Shown here piece after piece: positions 41,407 through 51,200 of a DNA stretch of 64,000 nucleotides. The translations under genes and the position numbers were made by a program. Position 1 is the stretch's first letter, and each line of letters starts with the position of its first letter. The notes below the pieces were generated by a model. The model saw only the letters and a list, made by a program, of their open reading frames with translations, did not search any database and had not been told where the DNA came from. The stretch spans positions 124,001 through 188,000 of the forward strand of contig CANBFE010000001.1 of NCBI GenBank assembly GCA_947367855.1, in the 5' to 3' direction. Source of the DNA: an uncultured Lachnospiraceae bacterium. Lineage in GTDB: Bacteria > Bacillota > Clostridia > Lachnospirales > Lachnospiraceae.

Positions 41407-43777
41407 GAAGGATGCGCCGGAACTGTTTTACAGCTTTGCGGATGCCCGCAGGGAGGTCTGTTTTCACCGTTATGATATGCCCACGCCCTGGATGAATTAT
41501 CTGTCCAACGGGACGTTTACGGCGATGATTTCCCATGCCGGAGGCGGGGTGGCTTTCTATAAATCCCCCCAGATTTTCCGTATCAATCATTATCGTTTCT
41601 TCCATCTTCCCGCGGACAGGAGCGGATTTTATACCTATATCAGAGATGGCGGAAGCGTATGGTGTCCCACCAGTCAGCCTGTGGCGGTGAAGCCGGATTC
41701 CTGGAGTTCCTGCCATGGGATGGGCTACACCAGGTTCCGGGCCGAAAAGGACGGTCTTGGGGTAACGGCCACATATCTGGTGGGTGAGCGGGAGAATGCG
41801 CTCATCTGGAATCTGAAGTTTGTCAGTGACAGGGACAGGAAGATTGAGCTGTATCCTTTTGTGGAACTGGGAATGATGGAATTCATGCGGGAGCTGCAGT
41901 GGCAGTGCTATAACAAGCATCAACTGGAGGTGTCCTGGATGGAAGAGGCGCAGGCGCTTGTGTACCGCTATGGGGTGGAGGCGCAGCCGAAGCCGGAGGA
42001 GACGCCGCTGATCTATTTTGGGACGGACGCGGCCGTGCATGCTTATGAGGGGGACAGGGATGAATTCATCGGGCCTTACCGCAGCGAGGAAAATCCTATG
42101 GGACTGGAGCAGGAAGCGTTGGGAAATTCCCTGCTGAAGGGAGGAGATCCCTGTTTCGCGCTGCAGCTGAAACTGGAGCTGAAGGCCGGGGAGGAGTCGG
42201 AAGTGAATGTTTTCCTGGGAGCGGCTTCGGACAAACAGGACATTGCCAGGGCACTGGCGTCTTGCAGGGAGAAGCATTTTGCGGAGAAGGAGGAGGCGGC
42301 ACTGGAAAAAAGGTGGGAGGCGTATCTGGGGCGTTTTCAATGCAGGGTGCCGGATGCGGAAACGGCAAGGATGGTGAACTGTTGGAATCCTTATCAGGCC
42401 CACAGGAATTTCCTGTTTTCCAGGAATCTGTCCTATTATGCCACGGGAACCTTCCGGGGAGTGGGGTACCGGGATACGACCCAGGATATTCTGGCGGTGG
42501 TTCCCTTTGATCTGGCGGCGGCAAAGGAGAAGACCAGGCTGCTTTTGACACAGCAGTATGGGGACGGCCATGTGAATCATTACTTTTTTCCGGTGGAGGG
42601 ATACGAGCCGGTGACCAGTGTTCACTCGGACGATCATCTGTGGACGGTTCTTACGGTCTGGCATATTATCAGCGAGGAGGGAAGACTGGATTTTCTGAAG
42701 GAGAGCATTCCCTATTATGACGGCGGTGAGGGGAGCGTCTATGAACACCTTCGGAAGGCAATTGAATTCAGTGCCGCGCATCTGGGCGAGAGAGGTTTTC
42801 CGCTGATGCTCCGCTCCGACTGGAACGACGCGCTGTTCAGGGTGTGCAGGGAAGGCAGGGGGGAGAGTATCTGGACGGCCATGCAGCTTGGACTGGTACT
42901 GGGCAGGATGGAAGAACTGGCACGGAGGATGGGAGACGGGAAAACAGAGCATTTCTACCGGAAATTTTACAGGGAACAGAAGGAACTTGTGAATACACTT
43001 GGGTGGGACGGAAGGTGGTTCCGCAGGGCGATCATGGACAGCGGGGAGTATGTGGGAACAGCCGGGAGCGGGGAAGCCAGAATCTGGCTGAATGCCCAGA
43101 CCTGGTCAGTGCTGTCCGGAATGGGGGACAGGGAAAGGTGCCGTATGGCCATGGATGCGGTTCATGAGATGCTGAACACGCCTCTGGGAATCAAAAAGAT
43201 TGAGCCGCCCATTGTAAACTTTCCCAGTCCGGAGGAGCCGCTGACCAATTATAATCCGGGTACGGGAGAAAACGGTTCCGTATTCTGTCACGCCAATACC
43301 TGGGCAGTGATTGCGGAATGCATGTTGGGAAACGGCGACAGGGCTTATGAGTACTATCGTCAGCTGATTCCGGCGGTGGCTGCCGGAAAGGCGGGTATCT
43401 GGCGCTATAAGGCGGAGCCGTATGTATATGCGTCAAATATATTCGGTCCGGACAGCCTTCGGTTCGGTCTGGCTAACGTGTCCTGGCTGACGGGGACGGC
43501 CGCCTGGATGTATGTGGCGGTGAGCCAGTATATTCTGGGGGTACGGGCAGTTTATGAGGGTCTGGTGGTGGAACCCTGCCTGCCCTCCGCGTGGAAGCAG
43601 GTGCATGTGACAAGGAAATTCCGGGAGGCTGTGTATGAGATATCTATGGAAAAGGGAAAGGAAAATTCCCTGACTGTGGACGGCAGGGCACTGGAAGGAC
43701 GGCTGATACCTTACCACGAGTTTGGGGCAGGGCGGCATGAGGTGAAACTGGTGATAGGACCGGACAGTGTGAGATGA
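41399..43777 (+). CDS. GH94 family glycoside phosphorylase
   Basis: A 792-residue enzyme of the GH94 (former GT36) family. An N-terminal beta-sandwich (RIDNYCFHRYD-like VCFHRYDMPTPWMNYLSNG) leads to an (alpha/alpha)6 barrel with GVGYRDTTQDILAVVPF, VHSDDHLWTV and LRSDWNDALF, where D474 stands at the general-acid position. The C-terminal part has NFPSPEEPLTNYNPGTGENGSVFCHANTWA. GH94 enzymes use phosphate to release a sugar 1-phosphate from a beta-linked oligosaccharide, saving ATP. The start at 41399 has AGGAGG at the right distance, unlike the ATG nine bases upstream. The gene's last 33 bases are the founder of a tandem repeat array. Confidence 0.9.
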   Translation: MYEKDAPELFYSFADARREVCFHRYDMPTPWMNYLSNGTFTAMISHAGGGVAFYKSPQIFRINHYRFFHLPADRSGFYTYIRDGGSVWCPTSQPVAVKPDSWSSCHGMGYTRFRAEKDGLGVTATYLVGERENALIWNLKFVSDRDRKIELYPFVELGMMEFMRELQWQCYNKHQLEVSWMEEAQALVYRYGVEAQPKPEETPLIYFGTDAAVHAYEGDRDEFIGPYRSEENPMGLEQEALGNSLLKGGDPCFALQLKLELKAGEESEVNVFLGAASDKQDIARALASCREKHFAEKEEAALEKRWEAYLGRFQCRVPDAETARMVNCWNPYQAHRNFLFSRNLSYYATGTFRGVGYRDTTQDILAVVPFDLAAAKEKTRLLLTQQYGDGHVNHYFFPVEGYEPVTSVHSDDHLWTVLTVWHIISEEGRLDFLKESIPYYDGGEGSVYEHLRKAIEFSAAHLGERGFPLMLRSDWNDALFRVCREGRGESIWTAMQLGLVLGRMEELARRMGDGKTEHFYRKFYREQKELVNTLGWDGRWFRRAIMDSGEYVGTAGSGEARIWLNAQTWSVLSGMGDRERCRMAMDAVHEMLNTPLGIKKIEPPIVNFPSPEEPLTNYNPGTGENGSVFCHANTWAVIAECMLGNGDRAYEYYRQLIPAVAAGKAGIWRYKAEPYVYASNIFGPDSLRFGLANVSWLTGTAAWMYVAVSQYILGVRAVYEGLVVEPCLPSAWKQVHVTRKFREAVYEISMEKGKENSLTVDGRALEGRLIPYHEFGAGRHEVKLVIGPDSVR

Positions 43778-43976
43778 AACTGTTGACAGGAGCGGACAGT
43801 GTGAGATGAAACTGTTGACAGGAGCGGACAGTGTGAGATGAAACTGTTGACAGGAGCGGACAGTGTGAGGTGAAACTGTTGACAGGAGCGGACAGTGTGA
43901 AGAGAAACTGGTGACAGGACCGGACAGTGTGAAGTGAAATTGGTGACGGGAGCGGACAGTGTGAAGTGAATCTGGC
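43745..43976 (+). repeat. 32-bp tandem array after the GH94 gene, chain of overlapping mini-ORFs
   Basis: Seven units with an exact 32-base period (the CGGACAGTGTGA element recurs at 43761, 43793, 43825, 43857, 43889, 43921 and 43953). The first is the end of the GH94 coding region. In the early units each copy reads ATG, then MKLLTGADSVR, then TGA, and that TGA overlaps the ATG of the next unit (ATGA). Later units drift to GTG or lose the start. No ribosome site precedes the units. Confidence 0.93.
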
Positions 43977-43996
43977 CATGGAACAGGGGTGAGGCG

Positions 43997-45205
43997 ATGC
44001 TTGATTATTTTCGGAACAGGATGGGAGAAGGAAAAGAGGCGGTGATTGTCTATCTGGGGGGATCTATTACCGAGGGACAGGGGGTGGAGGACAAGCGGCT
44101 GTGCTGGCAGGGGCTTGTGCAGAGTAAGTTGGAAAGAACCTATCCGGAATGCAGATTTTCGGCTTTCAATGCAGGAATTGGGGGGACGGACTCCCGTTTT
44201 GGGGCATTCCGGATGGAGAAGGATGTGCTGTGCCGCAGGCCGGACCTGCTTTTTGTAGAATTTGCCGTAAATGACTACACCAGGCCGTCGCAGGAGATAC
44301 GGGAATCCCTGGAGGGAATTCTCTCCAAGCTGTGGAAAGCTGCGCCCCGGTGCGATGTGGTTTTCGTACTCACCGCCACGGGGAAGATGGCGGAGGAAAA
44401 TCCTGACTGTCTGCCGGAGTCGGTGGCGGTTCATATGGAAGTGGCCGGGCAGTATCAAATCCCCTGGGTCAATGTGGGAAAAAGGCTGTTTTCCAGAGTG
44501 GCGGAGGGAACGGCTTTGGAGGAACTGCTGCCGGACGGGGTACATCCGAACCGGGAGGGGTATCAGATTTATTTTCAGGGGGTGTGGGAGTTTCTCTGGA
44601 ATGTACTGGAACAAAAGGAGGCTCTTTTGACCGAAAGCGGCAGGGAGGAGACAGGCTGCCCGGAAGAGAGTGGAAGCCTTCGGATAGAAATCGGGAGGGA
44701 AGAGACGAACAACCTTCGGACGGAAACCGGGAGGGAAGAGACGAATAACCTTCGGACGAAAATCGGGAGGGAGGAGACAGAAAGTCTTCGGGCGGAAACC
44801 GGGAGGAAGGCGGGAAAGTACACCACATGCGGAATGATACCGGCGTCCCGGGCAAGGCTGCAGGGATTCGCCACGGAGCATATTGCCATGTGCGGAAGAT
44901 ATGGGAGTTATGTGAGCAGCAACAGACCGGGGGATTTTCTGGAATTTACATTTCAGGGGGATAAAATAGGGCTTTTTTATATGATTTCCTGTGACGGCGG
45001 GCAGATGGAATGGGCGTTGGACGGAGGGGATTTTAAGGAACTTTCCGCATGGGATGTCTATGCGCGTTCCTTTGACAGGGGAAGTGTCAGAATGTTGGCA
45101 GAGAACCTGGAATTTGGGGAACACAGACTGTGTATACGGGTTGCGGCAGGAAGGGATGCGGAATCCAAGGGGAATTTCATCAGAATCAGTGATTTTCTGG
45201 TGTGA
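43997..45205 (+). CDS. SGNH/GDSL-family esterase with C-terminal accessory domain
   Basis: A 402-residue protein without signal peptide. The SGNH hydrolase blocks are all present: VYLGGSITEGQG (nucleophile Ser), FNAGIGGTDSRFG (Gly), FVEFAVNDYT (Asn) and LPDGVHPNREG (Asp-x-x-His). Residues about 215-275 form a Glu/Arg-rich linker of 12-residue repeats containing GREETNNLRTE. The last 125 residues are a beta-rich domain (GDFLEFTFQGDKIGLFYMIS). It probably removes acetyl groups from pectic oligosaccharides. It follows the 32-bp array and ends overlapping a possible upstream start of the surface protein gene. Confidence 0.88.
   Translation: MLDYFRNRMGEGKEAVIVYLGGSITEGQGVEDKRLCWQGLVQSKLERTYPECRFSAFNAGIGGTDSRFGAFRMEKDVLCRRPDLLFVEFAVNDYTRPSQEIRESLEGILSKLWKAAPRCDVVFVLTATGKMAEENPDCLPESVAVHMEVAGQYQIPWVNVGKRLFSRVAEGTALEELLPDGVHPNREGYQIYFQGVWEFLWNVLEQKEALLTESGREETGCPEESGSLRIEIGREETNNLRTETGREETNNLRTKIGREETESLRAETGRKAGKYTTCGMIPASRARLQGFATEHIAMCGRYGSYVSSNRPGDFLEFTFQGDKIGLFYMISCDGGQMEWALDGGDFKELSAWDVYARSFDRGSVRMLAENLEFGEHRLCIRVAAGRDAESKGNFIRISDFLV
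44640..44815 (+). repeat. 36-bp tandem repeat coding for the SGNH protein linker
   Basis: Three to four in-frame units encode IGREETNNLRTE, TGREETNNLRTK, IGREETESLRAE and TGR. It is the second 36-bp coding repeat in this locus. Confidence 0.85.
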
Positions 45206-45246
45206 GGCAGACGGAAGAGGTTGGCAGACTGGAGAGGAGACGAAGG

Positions 45247-48200
45247 ATGAAAAGAAGAAACTGGAAGAGGGCTTGCAGCGTTTTGGTTGCTTTGTGCCTG
45301 ATGGGGAGCGGCTTTTGGGAGTCCGGCTTTTACAGCAAGGCACAGGGGGGGCAGGAGAGTGCAGGTGAGGCTGTAACCGGAAATGTGCAGGAGACGCCGG
45401 ATTCCGTGGGTGGGGACCTGGGAACGGGAGCCGTGATATCGGAGGAAGAACCGGGGACGGGAGCGGTAACGCCGGGAGAAAATGAGCCTGGGACAGGAAG
45501 CGTGGCGCCTGGAGAAGAGCCTGGAACGGGAAACACGACACCCGGGGAAGAACCTGGAACGGGAGTGGTGACGCCAGGGGAAAACGAATCCGGGACGGGA
45601 AACACGACGCCCGGAGAAGAGCCTGGAACGGGAAATACGATGCCGGGAGAAAATGAGCCAGGAACAGGAAACACGACGCCAGGAGAAAATGATCCTGGAA
45701 CAGGAAACACAACACCTGGAGAAGAACCAGGAACGGGAAGCGTGGCGCCGGGAGAAAATGAACCTGGGACAGGAAGCGTGGCACCTGGAGAAAATGAGTC
45801 GGGAACGGGAAACGTGGTGCCAGGAGAAAATGAATCGGGAACAGGAAACACGACGCCAGGAGAAAATGAGCCAGGAACGGGAGCGGTGACACCTGGAGAA
45901 AATAAGCCTGGAACAGGAAACGAGACGCCTGGAGAAGAGCCAGGAACGGAAAACACGATACCGGGAGAAAATGAACCTGGAACAGGAATCGTCTCGGATG
46001 GAGATACATCAGATCAGCAGGACACCGAAGCCCGGCAGACCGATATCCTGTATCAGGATTTCGAAGGTACAGCGGAAGGCGCTCTTCCCCAGGGTTGGAC
46101 ATTTGGAAATCCGGGAAATTCCAAGGCCGGAGCAGGCGTGAAGATAATAGACGGAAACCATGTACTGGTACTGGACCAGTCGGAGGACAACAGCAATGCC
46201 AATTATAATCCCGGGATTAGTTATGTGCTGCCCCAAAGTTATAAAAAGGTAGTATTTTCCTACAGCATTGCGGCTAAGTCGTCCGGAGGCGTACTGTATC
46301 TGCCCAGTGTGACAGGAACGGTTGGCGGAAGTACGAAACGTCTTGCAGAATTAAGTTTTAATACAAGCAGCGGCGATTTTATTAAGTACCAGACAGTAAA
46401 TGATAATAACTGGCATACGATTCAGCCATATGAAACCATGCGTTGGTATACGGTCAAAATCGTCTATGACAACACGGGTGCAGAGGCCGCCTATTCCGTG
46501 TTTATCGACGGAAATCCGGTCACACTGGAACATCCGTCGCCCAGGGCGCAGGGAGATGTGTCCGGGTTCAGCACCACGCTGTACCGCAAGAATACAGGCA
46601 TATTTTATCTGGATAATGTCCGTATGACAGTGGAAGACCATGAGCCTGTAAAGCCGGGGGATTTGGAGCCGGAAGAACCGGTACAGACAAGTGTGGCATA
46701 CAGCCAGGACTTTGAAAATGTGGAAATCGGGAAGCTTCCGGCAGGCTGGGCCGGTTCCAATCTGGAAGCCACCACCAATATCTCCGTTCAGGAAAAGGAA
46801 GGTCAGCGCGTGTTGGTCTTGGCGCATCCTACAGTCCAGGGAACTTCGCTGACGCTTCGGTATCCTTTTGCAGCCGGGGCCAGTGCGTCCAGGGCAGTCT
46901 TAAAGTACCGTGTGAAAGCGGAGGAGAGCAGCGGCGCATTTTACCTGCCTTCCTTCTACAGCAACAGTGCGCAGCTTGTAAAGCTTGCCCTGAATGGAGG
47001 AAAGCTGCAGAAGGGGAGCGAGGACGGTAAAAGTTGGATTGACATTACGTCCTGTGACGCGGGAACCTGGTATGAAATAGAGCTGATGTTGGATACCGTT
47101 GCAGGGGTCTATGACCTGTATCTGGACGGAAAGCTTGTGGTTTCCCAGGAAAAGCCCTACGCCACAGGGGAAATTAACCGGATGGCAATGGGAATTTACA
47201 AGGTGACTTCCAATACTTTTTACCTGGATGATCTGGAAATTCTGGACTATGTGGAGGGCACCGGCGCAGCCTTTGCGGAGAGTTCCTATGAGGTGGTGAA
47301 AGGACGTAATCTGCAGCTGGGCCTTTCCTTTGAACCGGCGGATACTTCCTGCAGAAGCGCCGTATATACGTCTTCGGATGAGAGTATTGCCACGGTGGAC
47401 AACCTTGGGATTGTGACGGGGGTAACGGAAGGCACGGTGACAATCACTGCCACTCCGTCCCTGAAATCACTGCCGCCGGTATCCACGCAGGTGACGGTGA
47501 CAAATGTACTGCCGGAGCGGATAGAGGTGACGCCGGAAACGGTGACAATTCCCGCAGGAGGACATCTCTTTGTCAATGCAAAGGTGCTGCCGGAGGATAC
47601 GGGGAATCCCAAAGTGATTTTCAGTTCCGATAACCGGGGGGTAGCCACGGTTGACGAGTGGGGAGAAATTGTTGCCGCAGGGGAAGGAAGCACTGTGATC
47701 CGGGTTGTCTCGGAAGAACGTCCGGAGATTTTCGCCGAGATTCCAGTGACGGTTACGGCCCGAAATGTGATGAAACAGATTTATGTCTCTCCCCGGGGGG
47801 ATGACGGGGGCGACGGAAGCGCTTCCGGTCCTGTAAAGACCCTGCAGCGGGCAAAGGAACTGGTGCGGCAGAACAACCGGAACATGACAGGGGACATTGA
47901 AGTCATTCTGGCAGACGGTTATTATCTGCAGACGGAAACCCTGGCTCTGGACGAACAGGACGGCGGCAGGGAGCAGCACTATGTAGTATACCGCCATGAG
48001 GGGCAGGGGGAAGCGGTTATCGGCGGCAGGAGAGTCATTACCGGATTTTCCCTGTATGATAAGGAGAAGGGCATTTACGTGGCGGACGCGCCGGGTCTGG
48101 AGACAAGGCAGCTGTATGTGGACGGCGTCCGGGCCGTAAGGGCCAGAAGCGAGGCGGGGCTGAACAGCCCGGTTGCCCTGATGGAAGGGGGCGTCAACAG

Positions 48201-51200
48201 GGGATATACCTGCGCGAACCCGGAGATTTTGGAATATCGGCATCCGGAGGACCTGGAGCTGATCTTCCAGGAGCAGTGGACAAATCCCCGGTGCGGCGTG
48301 GCTTCCGTGGAGGAGCGCAGCGGCAGGACAGCATTGATTATGGACCAGCCGGGATGGAATTATGTATCCGATAAGGGCGGGACTTCCGCGTCGGTTCCGG
48401 TTTATTATGAAAATGCCCTGGAACTTCTGGACGAGCCGGGTGAGTGGTATCTGGACATTCACGAGGGAAAGGTGTACTATATGCCCAGGCCCTGGGAGGA
48501 TATGAGCCGGGCGGAGGTATCGGCGCCGGTGTTGGAAGAACTGGTGCGCATTCAGGGAACCGATTATGACCATATGGTGGAAAATATAGAATTTATCGCT
48601 ATTACGTTTGCTGACACCACATGGAACCGTCCGAGCACTTCTTACGGACATGCGGATGCGCAGAATAACCACATTCGGGAGCATGGGTTTCCGGACCGCC
48701 TGCCGGATGCGGCCGTTACCGTGAAAAGGGCGAATTCCGTACGTTTCTTCGGATGCAGTTTTACCAGAATGGGAATTACTGCCCTGAAGATGGTGGAAGG
48801 CGTGCAGAACAGCCCTATCAGGGGGAACCGGTTCTATGATATATCGGGAAGCGCCGTCAATATCGGAGATCCGTATACCAATAACCCGGACAATTATAAC
48901 CCGGAAGATATCCGGAAGCTGATGAAAAACTGCGATGTGGAAAACAACTACATCCATGATATCGGTGTGGATTATCAGTCCGCAGCTGCGGTGTCTGTAG
49001 GATTTGCGGCGGATATGGACCTGTCGTACAACGAGATTTTCAATATTCCCTATTCGGCTTTCCATATCGGTTACGGATGGGCGAAACGTTTTGAAAACGT
49101 CCAGAGAAACATGGTCATAGAGCATAATTTTATCCATGACCTGATGGGGGACGGTATATACGACGGGGGAGCTGTCTATTTTAACGGAAACTCCGGGGGA
49201 AGCGATGAAAATTATAACCGTGTGACGGAGAATTACATCCGCAACCAGATGGATCTGAATGCGCCGCTGTATGCCGACGAGGGAACCACATACTGGCATT
49301 GGGAGCGCAATGTGGTGGATTTGTCCGAATCCCCGCTCTGGCACAACAACGCCAGTCCCAGGTGGATGTTGGTGTATGTTCCCACCATTGAGCATCTGAA
49401 GGTAAATGATATTTACACCACCACGGATAACAAGCATGTAAATCCCGAAGCGCCCTGGGTGGAAATATCGGATATCCATGTGCATCCGGATGCCGTATGG
49501 CCCGAAGACGCCGTCCGCATCATAGAGGAATCCGGCCTGCAGGAAGCATACGCCGGGCTGCGCAATTCCCAGGCGGAACGCATCCGGACCAATGCGGGGC
49601 AGGGAAATATCAGTATTCCCGTAGGGGGAACCTTTGCCGTGGAAGTAAGCGGGACGGACGGCAAGGACAGGCCCGTATCCATGGCAGATGCGCTGACAGG
49701 TTACCGTGTGGCCAACCCGGAGATTGCGGAAGTGTCCGCCCAGGGAGTAGTGAAAGGGCTGAAAAGCGGAACCACGGATCTGGAAATTTATGTTGTTTCC
49801 AACGGAATTCTGGATGTGATTGAGGCAAAATTGTATGTGGGAGATGTTTTCAGCAAAATTTCACTGAAGGGCGTGGAAAACGATACCATTCTTCTGGGAG
49901 AAACCAGTAAAGGGTTCCAGGCGCAACCCAGTGGCCTGACAGACATGGGGCGCCAGGTGGAATTGGCGAATATTACGTATCAGTTGGCGGATACTTCCAT
50001 TGCTTCTGTGACAGCGGATGGCTATATTACGCCTGTGAAAGCCGGAAATACGGTTCTGACGGTGACGGCGGAAGGGGAAGGCAGGATCGTGGAACAGGAG
50101 TTTACCCTGCAGATAGAGGAGAAGCAGGAGTTCCGGGAAGACAATGTATGGGAGATATTTGACACAGAGAATGCGGATGAGTGGGTGGTGGAAGGCGGCA
50201 GCCTGGAGAAGACCGGAGAAGGGCAGATTACCACCACACTGACCAAATTTGCTACCTTTACAGGCTGCAAATTCCGCAATGAACTGATGACATTCCGGAT
50301 GAAAATCGATGCCAACGGCAAGGGCGGGTGGCCCAGTATTGTGTTGAGGGCGCAGTCTGCAGACAAAGCGGTATCCGGAGGCGCTACAGGCTACATTATC
50401 TGTTTCGGCGCTTCGGGACTGGAGCTTCACAGGTTTATAGGTTCCAGACGTACCGTGATTTACGGAAGCATGGATGGCTATACCAGTCTTGGAGGGCCGG
50501 TGATACAGCCGGAACCTTTGACGCATGGGGAAGAACATGAGGTACAGGTGGGCGCGCTGACAAACGGGGATACTGTGAGACTGTTCTTGAGTGTGGATGG
50601 TGTGACCGTGTTTGACTTTACAGATGAGGAGGCGGATGCCATCACGGAGCCTGGATATTTCGGGCTTGTGGGAAGAGGGGAGACTTTTACCTTGACAAAG
50701 GACACAAGCATACCCGACGATAAGGAACCGGAGGAAAGCCCTAGCCCCAGTCCGAAGCCGGAAGAGAGCCCCAGTCCGAGTCCGAAGCCGGAAGAAAGCC
50801 CCAGTCCAAGCCCGAAACCGGAGGACAGCCCGAGTCCGAGTCCGAAGCCGGAGGAGAGCCCTAGCCCAAGTCCGAAACCGGAGGACAGCCCGAGTCCGAG
50901 TCCGAAACCGGAGGACAGCCCCAGTCCGAGGCCGAAACCGGAGGACAGCCCCAGTCCGAGTCCGAAACCTGAAGAGAGCCCGAGCCCGAAGCCTGAAGAG
51001 AGCCCGAGTCCGAAACCGGAGGAAAGCCCGAGTCCGAGTCCGAAGCCGGAGGAGAGCCCTAGCCCAAGTCCGAAACCGGAGGAAAGCCCCAGTCCGAGTC
51101 CAAGTCCGAAACCGGAGGAAAGCCCCAGTCCGAAGCCGGAGAAGAACCCGAACCCGGAAGACAATGCCGGGTTGGCAACAGGGAGAAGGCCTTCCCAGAC

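Noticed and set aside
40979..42952. Minus-strand 657-codon open frame
   Set aside because: Lies opposite GH28 and GH94, whose motifs are clear; the composition is typical of an antisense shadow.
43745..43976. CRISPR array from the 32-base repeats
   Set aside because: Units follow each other without spacers and derive from the end of the GH94 coding region.
43433..46102. Minus-strand 889-codon open frame
   Set aside because: Kept open by the repeat arrays; its repeats are translations of the plus-strand 32-bp and PGE repeats.
47467..49485. Minus-strand 672-codon open frame
   Set aside because: Antisense to the beta-helix region of the surface protein; no domain and no ribosome site.
50727..51150. 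Minus-strand Gly/Leu/Ser-rich frame (GLGLGLSSGF repeats)
   Set aside because: It is the antisense of the PSPSPKPEE stalk coding repeat.
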